Source of the DNA: Eretmocerus hayati
Lineage: Eukaryota > Arthropoda > Insecta > Hymenoptera > Aphelinidae
Length of the DNA: 64,000 nucleotides
Assembly (NCBI GenBank): GCA_029851415.1
Contig: CM056743.1
Location: 92,850,501-92,914,500, forward strand
Direction: 5' to 3'
This document shows, one piece after another, positions 36,701 through 49,300 of this stretch. A program made the translations under genes and the position numbers. Position 1 is the stretch's first letter. Every line of letters starts with the position of its first letter. The notes under the pieces were generated by a model that was not told where the DNA came from, ran no database searches, and saw only the letters and a list, made by a program, of their open reading frames with translations.

Positions 36701-38004
36701 GTCGCGAACGCACGTACTCTATGAGGTTGGGCAATCATAAGATGAGTCAACGAAAAATGAAGTGGGCGTACAGAATATCATCGTGTACATCAACATCTAT
36801 AGAACGTCTGAAGGGTGAGTAATTCCATCATTAATTCAATTACTCGCTTCTTCTGGAATCGTTGAAGTTGCGAAAACATAAACTTCGTAAATTTTTCATG
36901 TTTTAGATTGATTAAAGATATAAAAATGAAAAATTTCAGATTTTGACCGGGTTTCGAAAAACGGAGATATAAGAGATGAAAATTCGAAATTTTTACGGGA
37001 TTTTGACAAAACAAGAATATAAGAAATTGATTTTTTTTCGAAAAATTTTCCGGAAAATTTTTCATAATTTCCCACTCTGAGACACATTCTGAACTTGTCT
37101 CCATTCTTATCAATTTCAGTGGAAGAGACACTCCGGCATACGTGCTCTCTACCGGAGCCGCAGTTTTCCCCTCACTGCGTTTACAGACACACAAGCGCCG
37201 AAAAGCATCAAACATCGTGACACCGGAAAAGGAGTGGGGGTACTTAGTGATGCGCGCACTCTCAACGGCCCGCAGTCACCCTCTGGAGCCCGTCGCGAAC
37301 ACACGTACTCTATGAGGTTGGGCAATCATAAGAAGAGTCAACGAAAAATGAAGTGAGCTTGCAGAATATCATCGTGGACACAAACACCTATAGAACGTGA
37401 GAAGGGTGAGTGATTTCTCCATTCATTCAATTACTCGTTTTTCCTGGAATCGTTGAAGTTACTTAAAACATATACGTGAAGAATCTTTAATGATTTAAAT
37501 AGATCAAAGATATAGTGAATAAAAACTTAAGTTTTTGTCCGGGGCTTCGCAAAACGAAGATATAAGGAATAAAAATTCGGAATTTTTACGGAATTTTGGA
37601 AGAACAAAAATATAAAAAATTGATTTTTTTTTCGAAAAATTTTCCCAAAAATTTTCGAAATTTCCCACTCTGGGGCACATTCTGAACTTACCTCCATTCT
37701 TATTAGTTTCAGTTACAAGAAACGCCCAGGCATTCGCGTTCTCTACCGGAGCCAGAGTCGACCCCACGCTGCCTTCAAAGACAGACATAGGCGCCGAGTG
37801 AAATCAAAAAACGTGTCATCGCAAGAATACGATACCATTGGTGATGCGCGATCCCTCACCAACCCACATTATGGCTCTTGACACAGTGGTGAACATACGT
37901 ACGCTAAAGACAAGATCCAATTCAAGAAAATTCTATGTAAATAAGAAGGACTTACAAAATATCATTATGGACATTGATATCTACAACTCAAGAGCGTGAA
38001 AGTA
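33755..38004 (+). repeat. Exon-like tandem array 1 (8 units)
   Basis: Each unit: pyrimidine-rich tract and TTTCAG acceptor, a GC-rich segment of 282-289 nt, a donor, then an AT-rich segment of about 300 nt. Exon-like segments: partial unit ending 33872; then ending 34514; 34779-35065; 35350-35631; 35941-36223; 36529-36814; 37120-37405; 37713-38001. Donors: GTAAGC, GTAAGT (four) and GTGAGT (three). Unit 2 has TCTCAC where others have TTTCAG, with CTCAG six bases upstream. Units diverge from each other by roughly 10-25 percent. Frames are interrupted in several units. Every AT-rich segment also holds an AATATATAA-like TATA box. Confidence 0.7.
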
Positions 38005-39025
38005 AGTAATATCTATCAAATCATAGTTCTTCATGTTCTCCGAATTCGATAAACATACCAAATATAAAATTCAAACCTTTCCCGAGATTTTGTAGATTCA
38101 AATATATAATAATATCAAGAAATGAATTGAATCCCTATGATTCTAAACAAAATTGATAAGTTACCTCCAAAGACAGAATTTTCAGGCTCTGCCATTCTAA
38201 TTCTCTATTTCCCCCTCCATGAGAATGTCTTGCTATATTATGAAATTCAGTTGGATTAACATCTAATTCACCATATATGACACCAATGAAGAGTTTAATT
38301 TCAAACTTTGCTCTATTATTCCACAGGCATTCAAAAATCAATCGTGAATATCGCACAGCGGAGAATTTACAAGACGTTTTCAACTCAACGTGTTACACCC
38401 GTTCCAGAAAAAGTAACAAGATCGAGACTACAGTAAAATGACATGGATTCAAGCATAACATAAAAGGATAACGATACTCACATAAAACAAGGGAATTTAT
38501 AACACCTCTGGAATCGAATCAACTTCCGAAGACATCAAATGTGAGTTACATGTATCAACCCGTGTCACTTCACATTCTAAAATATCTGTAAAAATTCAAT
38601 GAGATATAGCTCCATGGAAATTTTTTGAATATTATGATTCTATAAAATCGTCATCAGAACATTAGATTGATTAGTTTTTCATAAAACGTAAACAAATAAG
38701 AAAATAGCATTTACTATACTACTGAAATGGCATGAATGGTATCTCACCAATGTTACCTCGATTTCACGATCTAATTTGAGACTAATCTTAATTACGAAAG
38801 AAATCGATCCATCGTCCCACACTTTAACGAATAATTCCCAACAATACACATCGTTTATATATCCAAATGCAATCGAATACATTTACGAGTTGCAACAGGA
38901 ATGTATGATGCCATGGCTCACATAGAGATCGAGACTATCATCTCTGAGATCGACAGATTACAATTTTCTGTTGCCAAGCTGCTGTAAATGTAGGGTATTC
39001 TCACTCAAAATTACAACACACTTAC
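38005..39025. other. AT-rich tract after array 1
   Basis: Matches 52880-53882 in copy 2 at roughly 90-95 percent. No gene; minus ORF 38135-38383 is not kept in copy 2. Confidence 0.5.
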
Positions 39026-39140
39026 ACCACTCTTCAGAAGCAAGTTGCTGGATTTCCTCTGATCTGAGCGCCGCTTTGGTCCCGAAACTGGTAAACCAAA
39101 CCGACGGGTCAGTCTCATCTGATCATGTCTCCTTCAACCT
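39026..39140 (-). other. 115-bp conserved core, copy 1
   Basis: Best preserved segment of the tract. On the minus strand it is bounded by CTCTTCATCACAG (acceptor-like) and GTGGT followed by GTAAGT (donor-like), but all minus frames have stops. On the plus strand one frame is open through all five copies (DLSAALVP, SSDHVSFNLCDEEL). Either a noncoding minus exon or a plus-strand peptide exon; strand is unresolved. Confidence 0.45.
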
Positions 39141-40233
39141 CTGTGATGAAGAGTTACATGTACACTGAAACAATGTACACGAACCAATTCACACTCAATT
39201 CCACTCCATATCACACAACAAAAACGATAGATCGATATTCCTGTTCATTTCAATAGAATCTCCACCAAATATCACGAGTTGTTATAAATTATAGATCAAA
39301 ATATTGTTGGGATTAGTTCGTTTCTAGAATCGTATATTGAATATCAATAATTTCATTCATATATTCGTTTATTATTGAGTATGATAAAAAATTATCATTC
39401 ATCGATGTAGTGACTTTCGTGCACGTTTCTCAGAATTCAATCTTTTGTTGTGACGACTCTCCTTCAATTCGTACAATAACTAATTTTGTGAACAAGACGG
39501 CGACATACGCTTCTCATACGATTGTATAACATAACTCAATCTATTTTAAGACATCCAAATGTAAACCTATAACTAGAATAATGTATGATGAGACTTTAGT
39601 TTGAGATATCACGCTACGTACTCTACATGTAATTATGTCCAATGTGAAATGTATCAATATCTGAATCTCCCGAAACTCGATAAATAAAATCAAATGGTTG
39701 GGGTAATGTCCCCAACCATCCCCGTGTCGATTCATTTATCATAGAATGAGCATTTGAAAAAGAATACAAATCATCAAATGAATTTTTCCGTACAATCTTC
39801 GATTGTACTTTTTTTTATTCTCAAGCTGAAAAATATTCTATTCATGATGAGATTCATACAAATTCTCAAAAGAAGCATATTTGAAATTTTTTAATATATT
39901 GAGAATTTCCAAGTACTAATTCCAGCTTAACTTGAATCAATTCAAAGTCATCCGAAAAAATATTTATGAATCCACTATCACTCGACAAAGTAAAATCATT
40001 CTTCTAATTTCATCAAAAAGTAAATGCATTCACGTAATCTTCATTAACAAGATCTAATTCAATGCTCCATTCATCCTCGTCATACTTACTTGAAACTATC
40101 ACACCACACTTTTACAAGTTGCAAGAGCACATAAGGCCTTGGCTCATATGGGAGTTGGTTTTCTCATTCTCGAGTGCGACAGAGTGTGACTCCCTGTTGT
40201 CCAGCTATTGTAAAACAACAACACAACACTAAC
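39141..40233. other. AT-rich tract between cores 1 and 2
   Basis: No gene. Contains a short inverted GGTTGGGGTAATGTCCCCAACC at about 39695. Confidence 0.5.
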
Positions 40234-40348
40234 ACCACTCTTCAGAAGCATGTTGCTGGATTTTCTCTGATCTCAGCGCCGCTTTGGTCCCGACACTGGT
40301 AAACCAAACCGACGGGTCGGTCTCATCTGATCATGTCTCCTTCAACCT
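40234..40348 (-). other. 115-bp conserved core, copy 2
   Basis: Exactly 115 bp between the same splice-like borders; donor-like GTTAGT. Plus frame open. Confidence 0.45.
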
Positions 40349-41263
40349 CTGTGATGAAGAGTTACAATTTTCCTCTTGACATGAAACACTCCCCCGTTTC
40401 AACTCAATTTCACATCATGAACAAAAGACGAGGATGATGAATATTAAAATCATTACGTCGAATCAAAATCTTCTCAAAAATTCAAATCTTTCAACGTAAA
40501 TACTAAAGATAGTATGAAAACAAAAAGCTTCCCTAATAGTAATTTTATAACAATTTTTCTTGAATGATCACGTATCAGAGACCATCACAATACATCGATT
40601 CGATTCTCCCCTCACGAATGCATTGGTCAAATGATATTGGATTCATTCACAAAAGTAATTTTGAATGCTTTAGACATTACCATCGCTCAATGTAAATTAT
40701 CGATTCCTAAATCTAATGCAGATTAGTTGAATCATAAACTGGTGAGAAAAATTCTCTCAACCACTCCCCCAAATGGAATTACGCCCTCTAAAGTAAACAT
40801 ACAATTTCCAATTGTGCATTCTTTCAATCTCAAGTTGAATAATATTCTATTCATTATGAGATATATACAAATTTTTAAAGAGGGCATAATTAAAATTTTT
40901 CAATATATTAAGAAATCCCAAGCACTGATCCCTGCTCGACTTGAATCAATTCAGATTCATTTAGAAAAATATATATGAATCTACTATCACTTGACAAATT
41001 GAAATCATAATCCCAATTTCATCGAGGAGTAAAAGCATTCACATAATCTTCACTATCAGGATCTAATTCAAAGCTTCTCTAATGACATTAATTCAACTCA
41101 TCCTTGTCATACTCACTCAAAACTACCACACCACACTTTTACGAGTTGCAACAGCGTCACATAATGCCTTGGCTCATATGGGAGTTGGGTTTCTCATTCC
41201 CGAGTGCGACAGAGTGTGACTTCCTGTTGCCCAGCTATTGTAAAACAACAAGACAATACTAAC
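40349..41263. other. AT-rich tract between cores 2 and 3
   Basis: No gene. Diverged duplicate of the tract after core 3. Confidence 0.5.
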
Positions 41264-41378
41264 GCCACTCTTCGGAAGCATGTTGCTGGATTTCCTCTGA
41301 TCTGAGCGCCGCTTTGGTCCTGACACTGGTAAACCAAATCGACGGGCCAGTCTCATCTGATCATGTCTCCTTCAACCT
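41264..41378 (-). other. 115-bp conserved core, copy 3
   Basis: Same borders, donor-like GTTAGT. About 5 percent different from copy 1 over 134 bp, whereas flanks differ by about a third. Confidence 0.45.
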
Positions 41379-42280
41379 CTGTGATGAAGAGTTACAATTT
41401 CACTCTCAACATAAAACACTGCCCCGTTTCAACTCAATTTCACTCCACGAACAAAAGACGAGGATGATGAATATTAGAATCATTACGTCAAATCAAAAAC
41501 TTCTCAAAAATTCGAATCTTTCAACGTAAATACTAAAAATAGTATGAAAATAAAGGGCTCCCCTGATTAGTGAATTTCTAACAATTGCTCTTGATGATCG
41601 CGTAGCAAAAACCATCACAATGCATTAATTCAATTCTCCCCTCACGATTGCATCAATCGAGTGATATTGGATTCATTTACGAAAGTCATTCCTAATAGTC
41701 TATACGATACCCTTCCTCAATGTAAATTATCTATCCCTAAATTCTCATCAAAATCACTTGAATCATAAACTGGTCAAAAGAGTTCTCTCAACCACTCCCC
41801 CATATGAAATGACGTCCTCTAATATCAGCATGCGAGATAGACGTGAACCGCTTCTCACTCCATATTTTCATAAGTTCGATTTTCAAAAAAACGGTTAATT
41901 TCTCCTCCAAATAGAAATAAATTCAAAAACACCAAAGTGTTACGTAGTTTCACACTCGGTATGAGTAGAAATACGAAAATTATCATCTTCAAAGTCAAAT
42001 CAAAGATTCCTCGAATTCATTCAGAAAAGTTTCAGAAATTTGAAATCCATTCGTATGTATCATATATTCAAAATCAACGAAATAACAACCTCTCGATCTT
42101 TAACATTTCATCACTTTGTCAGTACGATTCGACTCCATCGTCACTGTATTACCGATTTCATTCGGAATCAACCAATACTCATGCGGATCGATCTATCTCT
42201 AACAAAAAATTAAAATAAAAACCATTAAATAAAGCTAACTCGAACACCAAAGTTACTTCACATCTGAAAGTGAGGCGGCC
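41379..42280. other. AT-rich tract, no gene recognised
   Basis: ORF 41937-42218 is not preserved in copy 2. Nothing else seen. Confidence 0.4.
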
Positions 42281-42526
42281 TTGACAACCGTAAGAAGTTA
42301 CTCGGCTACCTTCGATGTTGAAAATGGCGGTGTCTCGGATTTTCTGATACGTTTCACTAAAATATGCCATAGAATAACTCCCAGCATGCACTTAATACGA
42401 AAATATATAAACGAAACACATAAAAATCGATTGCTCCTAACCTTCGCCAACGGATTCGGAAGCTTGGGCAGTGTTCGAAAGGGCTCCGTGAGACCGATCA
42501 GCGACCGTCTTCACGGCAAGACTTAG
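42281..42526 (+). CDS. Hypothetical 81-codon ORF near the end of copy 1
   Basis: Contains FDVENGGVS and NETHKNRLLLTFANGFG. Kept open in copy 2 (56317-56562). About 4 percent nucleotide difference against about 10 percent in the adjoining 185 bp. Most changes alter residues, so the conserved thing may be a regulatory or noncoding exon rather than the peptide. No family recognised. Confidence 0.3.
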   Translation: MTTVRSYSATFDVENGGVSDFLIRFTKICHRITPSMHLIRKYINETHKNRLLLTFANGFGSLGSVRKGSVRPISDRLHGKT

Positions 42527-42722
42527 CAGCAAATCGAATATATAATATCAACGTATAAATACATATAAGAAAATCGGAAATACATATAAAAAACTCAAAA
42601 ATACGTCAAAAATACGTAAACGACACTGGAACACGTATTCTATACATCGCGGAAAAATCTATGGACATTTGACCTGGTCTAGGGACTTTTCGTGCCGTCA
42701 AGTTGGCAACAATGATTCGATT

Positions 42723-42926
42723 TTATGTTGGCAACCCTGATATAGAGAGTTCGTGGGGGAATAGGCACTTTGTGTCTCTTAATATAATAACTAGCGTAAT
42801 GCCTCGCGTTGCTCGGCTTGCAAATGTTTCCGATAGGCGTATTAGTTTTCCAAAATGCTCTTCCAAATCAAATGAGAGTACGTTTTTCAAAAATTTTATA
42901 TATTTAGTTAGGCGGCGGTTTTTCAC
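42723..42926 (-). pseudogene. SFDL-family minus ORF, truncated at the duplication junction
   Basis: N-terminal half matches 33081-33365; after GITLV the frame runs into unrelated sequence at 42790, the copy 1/copy 2 junction. Confidence 0.45.
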
Positions 42927-42984
42927 ATGGGTCTGAACTCATAAAGACCATGAAAGGTATCATTATATAACTCGATATGTGAAA

Positions 42985-43146
42985 ATGGTACAGAACATAT
43001 TTTCATTTGATCTAAAAGAGCATTTTGGTGAACTGATACGCTTCTCGGGGACTTTTACAGGCCGAGCAACGCGAAACATAACGCTAGTGTTTAATTATAA
43101 AAATACGGAAGTTTTCTATCGGAAATTCAGAAATATGATAATGTAA
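42985..43146 (+). CDS. SFDL-family plus ORF, copy 2, 53 codons
   Basis: Same length and position as 33424-33585; differs at a handful of residues (for example Leu/Ser and Gly/Ala changes) with an intact frame. Confidence 0.4.
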   Translation: MVQNIFSFDLKEHFGELIRFSGTFTGRATRNITLVFNYKNTEVFYRKFRNMIM

Positions 43147-43309
43147 AATATCGTTATGCTCAAATAAAGTGATTTCTAGTAGGCCAAAGAGATGTACATC
43201 GATTTGACGTGAATTAATTACTCAGTTGGTTACAGGGATAAATATACAAGTGACACTCAAAATTTTCATCCTGGGCCTTACTTCGTACTAAGATCAATAT
43301 CACCAATGT

Positions 43310-46300
43310 CACCTGCTTGAGCCCATCGCGGATACACGTACTCTTTGAAGTTTAGCGAGTGTAAGAACAGTCGACGCAGAAAGAGGTGAGCTGCACAATA
43401 TCATCGTGGACATTCACATCTGAAGAAAACATCGTAAGCGCGAATAATCCCATCAATAATTTGATTACTCGTTTTTCTGGAATCGATAGAATTGTGGAAA
43501 CAGGAAAGTCGAAGGTGTTCGAGTGATTCGAATAGAATAGGAACAGAATGAATAGAAAAACAGAATTTTCTCCGAGCCTTCAGAAAGAAAGAAAATGTGA
43601 GAGATGAAATTTTTCCGGGCTTCGACAAAACAAATATATAAAAAATGAAAAATCAAAAATTTATCGGGATTTTGAGAAAACAAAAATATAGAAAATTATT
43701 GAATTTTTCAAAATATTTCTCCGGAAATTATCAAAATTTCCCACCGTGAAGCACATCCTGAACTTGCCTTCATTCTTCTTAGTCTCACTTAGAGGAACGC
43801 TCAAACATACGCGCTCTCTACCAGAGCCACAGTTCTCCTCGCTGCCTTCAAAAACACATACGCGCGCGAGAAGCATCAAACAACGTGACACCAGAAAAGG
43901 AATGGGGATTCTTAGTGATGCGCGCTCTCTCAACAGCCCGCAGTCATCTTCTCAAGCGCGTCGCGAACACACGTGCTCATAGAAGTTGAGTGAGTATAAA
44001 AACAGTTGACACATAATGAGGTGAGCTTGCAGAATATTATCGTTGACATCGACATCTAGGAAAAACATCGTACGGGTAAGTAATTCCATGGATGATTTGA
44101 TTAATCGTTATTTCTGAAATCAATATAGAACGAAAATATATTGGATAGAAATTCGGAATTTTCTCCGGACCCTCAATGAAAAGAGAATGTGGAGAATGAA
44201 AATTCAAAAATTTTTTGGGATTTTGGAAAAACGAAAATATGAAGAATTGTTTTTTTTTTCAAAAAATTTTCCAAAAAATTTCCAAAACTCTCCACTCTGA
44301 GGCACAGCCTGTACTTGTCTTCATTCTCATCAGTTTCAGTCACAGAAACGCCCAGGCATTCGCGCTCTCTACCGGAACCGCAGTCTTCCCCTCTCCGCCT
44401 TCACAGACACAGACACGCGCCGAGAAGCATCATGACACCAGAAAGGGAGAGGGGATACTGAGTGATGCGCGCTCTCTCAACAATTCGCAGTCTTTTCCTT
44501 GTGCCCGGCGTAAACACACGTACCCTATGGGGTGGATAGAGCAGGTATAACGAGAGTCGACGCAGAACAGAGTCAGCTTGCAGGATATCATCGAGGACAT
44601 CGACATATATAGGAGACATCGTAAGGGTAAGTGATTTCAACAACAATTAGAAAATGCATTCTTTTGGAATCGTTGAAATTACAAAAACGATAACGTCGAG
44701 AATTTCAATGATTCGAATGAATTGGAGTAATGATAGATGAAAATTCGAAATTTTTTCCGGGGCTTCGACAAAACAAATATATAAAAAATGAAAATTCAAA
44801 ATTTTTCGGGACTTTGATGAAACAAAAATATAAAAAATTATTTTTTCTTTCCAAGAAATTTTTCCAAAAATTCCCAGAATTCCCCACTCTGAGGCACATG
44901 CTGCACTTGCTTTAATTCTTATCAGTTTCAGTTAGAGAAACGCTCAGGCGTTCGCGCTCTCTACTGAAGCCGCATTCTCTCCCTCCCCGCCTTCACAGAC
45001 ACAGACACGCGTCGAGAAGCATCACGACACCAGAAGAGGAGAGGGGATACTTAGTATCGCGCGCTGTCTCAACAGTTCGCAGTCTTCTTCTTTCGCCCAG
45101 CGCAAACACGCGTACTCTATGGGGTCGAGCAGGTATGACAAAAGTCGACGCGGAACAGAGTCAGCTTACAAGATGGCATCGGAGAGATCAACATACATAG
45201 AGGGCATCATGCAGGTAAGTGATTTCAACCTAAATATCGAAATTCATTCTTTCCGAAATCATTAAAACTAAGAAAACGATAACGTCGCAAATTCCAATAG
45301 TTCAAATTATCTGAATGTATGTAACATGGAATTTGAAAATTTTTCCCGGGGCTTCGACAAAACCAATATATAAAAAATGAAAATTCAAAAATTTCTCGGG
45401 ACTTTGAAAAGACAAAGATGAAAAAAAATATTCTTTTTTTCAAAAAATTTTCCCAAAAATTTCCAAAATTTCCCACTCTGAGGCATATGCTGAACTTGCC
45501 TTAATTCTTATCAGTTTCAGTTAGAGAAACGCTCAGGCATTCGCGCTCTCTACTGAAGCCGCATTCTCCCCCTCCCCGCCTTCACAGACACAGACACGCG
45601 CCGAGAAGCATCACGACACCAGAAGAGGAGAGGGGATACTCAGTATCACGCGCTCTCTCAACAGTTTGCAGTCTTCTTCTTGTGCCCAGCGCAAACACGC
45701 GTATTCTATGGGGTCGAGCAGATATGACAAAAGTCGACGCGGAACAGAGTCAGCTTGCGAGATGGCATCGGAGAGATCAACATTCATAGAGGACATCATG
45801 AAGGTGAGTAATGTTAACCTCAATTTTGAAATTCACTTCTTCCAAAATTGTTAACATCCAGAAAACGTTAACGTCAAAAAATTCAATGGTTCAGATTATT
45901 TGAATATATGATACATGAAATTTGAGAATTCTTCCCGGGGCTTCGACAAAACCAATATATAAAAAAAGAAAATTCGAGAATTTTTCGGGACTTCGAAAAA
46001 ACAAAAATATGAAAAATTGTTTTTCTTCCCAAAAAATTTTTCCAAAAATTCCCAGAATTCCCCACTCTGAGGCACATGCTGCACTTGCTTTAATTCTTAT
46101 CAGTTTCAGTTAGAGAAACGCTCAGGCGTTCGCGCTCTCTACTGAAGCCGCATTCTCTCCCTCCCCGCCTTCACAGACACAGACACGCGTCGAGAAGCAT
46201 CACGACACCAGAAGAGGAGAGGGGATACTTAGTATCGCGCGCTCTCTCAACAGTTCGCAGTCTTCTTCTTTCGCCGAGCGCAAACACGCGTACTCTATGG

Positions 46301-49300
46301 GGTCGAGCAGGTATGTTAAAAGTCGACGCGGAACAGAGTCAGCTTACAAGATGGCATCGAAGAGATCAACATACAATGAGGACATCATGCAGGTAAGTGA
46401 TTTCAACCTAAATATCGAAATTCATTCTTTCCGGAATCATTACAACTAAGAAAACGATAACGTCGCAAATTCCAATAGTTCAAATTATCTGAATGTATGT
46501 AACATGGAATTTGAAAATTTTCCCCGGGGCTTCGACAAAACGAATATATGAAAAATGAAAATTCAAAAATTTTCGGGACTTTGATGAAACAAAAATATAA
46601 AAAATTATTTTTTCTTTCCAAGAAATTTTTCCAAAAATTCCCAGAATTCCCCACTCTGAGGCACATGCTGCACTTGCTTTAATTCTTATCAGTTTCAGTT
46701 AGAGAAACGCTCAGGCGTTCGCGCTCTCTACTGAAGCCGCATTCTCTCCCTCCCCGCCTTCACAGACACAGACACGCGTCGAGAAGCATCACGACACCAG
46801 AAGAGGAGAGGGGATACTTAGTATCGCGCGCTCTCTCAACAGTTCGCAGTCTTCTTCTTTCGCCCAGCGCAAACACGCGTACTCTATGGGGTCGAGCAGG
46901 TATGACAAAAGTCGACGCGGAACAGAGTCAGCTTACAAGATGGCATCGGAGAGATCAACATACATAGAGGGCATCATGCAGGTAAGTGATTTCAACCTAA
47001 ATATCGAAATTCATTCTTTCCGGAATCATTAAAACTAAGAAAACGATAACGTCGCAAATTCCAATAGTTCAAATTATCTGAATGTATGTAACATGGAATT
47101 TGAAAATTTTTCCCGGGGCTTCGACAAAACCAATATATAAAAAATGAAAATTCAAAAATTTCTCGGGACTTTGAAAAGACAAAGATGAAAAAAAATATTC
47201 TTTTTTTCAAAAAATTTTCCCAAAAATTTCCAAAATTTCCCACTCTGAGGCATATGCTGAACTTGCCTTAATTCTTATCAGTTTCAGTTAGAGAAACGCT
47301 CAGGCATTCGCGCTCTCTACTGAAGCCGCATTCTCCCCCTTCCCGCCTTCACAGACACAGACACGCGCCGAGAAGCATCACGACACCAGAAGAGGAGAGG
47401 GGATACTCAGTATCACGCGCTCTCTCAACAGTTTGCAGTCTTCTTCTTGTGCCCAGCGCAAACACGCGTATTCTATGGGGTCGAGCAGGTATGACAAAAG
47501 TCGACGCGGAACAGAGTCAGCTTGCGAGATGGCATCGGAGAGATCAACATTCATAGAGGACATCATGAAGGTGAGTAATGTTAACCTCAATTTTGAAATT
47601 CACTTCTTCCAAAATTGTTAACATCCAGAAAACGTTAACGTCAAAGAATTCAATGGTTCAGATTATTTGAATATATGATACATGAAATTTGAGAATTCTT
47701 CCCGGGGCTTCGACAAAACCAATATATAAAAAAAGAAAATTCGAGAATTTTTCGGGACTTCGAAAAAACAAAAATATGAAAAATTGTTTTTCTTCCCAAA
47801 AAATTTTTCCAAAAATTCCCAGAATTCCCCACTCTGAGGCACATGCTGCACTTGCTTTAATTCTCATCAGTTTCAGTTAGAGAAACGCTCAGGCGTTCGC
47901 GCTCTCTACTGAAGCCGCATTCTCTCCCTCCCCGCCTTCACAGACACAGACACGCGTCGAGAAGCATCACGACACCAGAAGAGGAGAGGGGATACTTAGT
48001 ATCGCGCGCTGTCTCAACAGTTCGCAGTCTTCTTCTTTCGCCGAGCGCAAACACGCGTACTCTATGGGGTCGAGCAGGTATGACAAAAGTCGACGCGGAA
48101 CAGAGTCAGCTTACGAGATGGCATCGAAGAGATCAACATACATAGAGGACATCATGCAGGTAAGTGATTTCAACCTAAATATCGAAATTCATTCTTTCCG
48201 GAATCATTACAACTAAGAAAACGATAACGTCGCAAATTCCAATAGTTCAAATTATCTGAATGTATGTAACATGGAATTTGAAAATTTTCCCCGGGGCTTC
48301 GACAAAACGAATATATGAAAAATGAAAATTCAAAAATTTCTCGGGACTTTGAAAAGACAAAGATAAAAAAAATTATTTTTTTTTCCAAAAAATTTTCGCA
48401 AAAATTTCCAAAATTTCCCACTCTGAGGCATATGCTGAACTTGCCTTAATTCTTATCAGTTTCAGTTAGAGAAACGCTCAGGCATTCGCGCTCTCTACTG
48501 AAGCCGCATTCTCCCCCTCCCCGCCTTCACAGACACAGACACGCGCCGAGAAGCATTACGACACCAGGAGAGGAGAGGGAATACTTAGTATCACGCGCTC
48601 TCTCAACAGTTCGCAGTCTTCTCCTTGTGCCCAGCGCAAACGCGCGTACTCTATGGGGTCGAGCAGGTATGACAAAAGTCGACGCGGAACAGAGTCAGCT
48701 TGCAAGATGACATCGAAGAGATCAACATTCATAAAGGACATCATGAAGGTGAGTAATTTCAACCTCAATTTTGAAATTCACTTTTTCCAAAATTGTTAAC
48801 ATTCAGAAAACGTTAACATCAAAAAATTCAATGGTTCAGATTATTTGAATATATGATACATGAAATTTGAGAATTTTTCCCGGGGCTTCGACAAAACCAA
48901 TATATAAAAAAAGAAAATTCGAGAATTTTTCGGGACTTCGAAAAAACAAAAAAATGAGATATTGTTTTTCTTTCCAAAAAATTTTTCCAAAAATTTCCAG
49001 AATCCCCCACTCTGAGGCACATGCTGCACTTGCTTTAATTCTTATCAGTTTCAGTTAGAGAAACGCTCAGGCGTTCGCGCTCTCTACTGAAGCCGCATTC
49101 TCCCCCTCCCCGCCTTCACAGACACAGACACGCGTCGAGAAGCATCACGACACCAGAAGAGGAGAGGGGATACTTAGTATCGCGCGCTGTCTCAACAGTT
49201 CGCAGTCTTCTTCTTTCGCCCAGCGCAAACACGCGTACTCTATGGGGTCGAGCAGGTATGACAAAAGTCGACGCGGAACAGAGTCAGCTTACAAGATGGC

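Larger units (their letters stand above)
33230..42790. repeat. Large tandem duplication, copy 1 (9.56 kb)
   Basis: Starts CTAGCGTAATGCCTCG and ends AATATAATAA. Same order as copy 2: SFDL ORFs, 589-bp array, AT-rich tract with 115-bp cores, conserved 81-codon ORF. The copies differ mainly in monomer number. They join directly at 42790/42791. Confidence 0.85.

Noticed and set aside
36199..37215. Two 141-codon minus ORFs in the tandem array
   Set aside because: They run through the predicted introns, have Phe/Lys-rich low-complexity composition and are not open in most other monomers.
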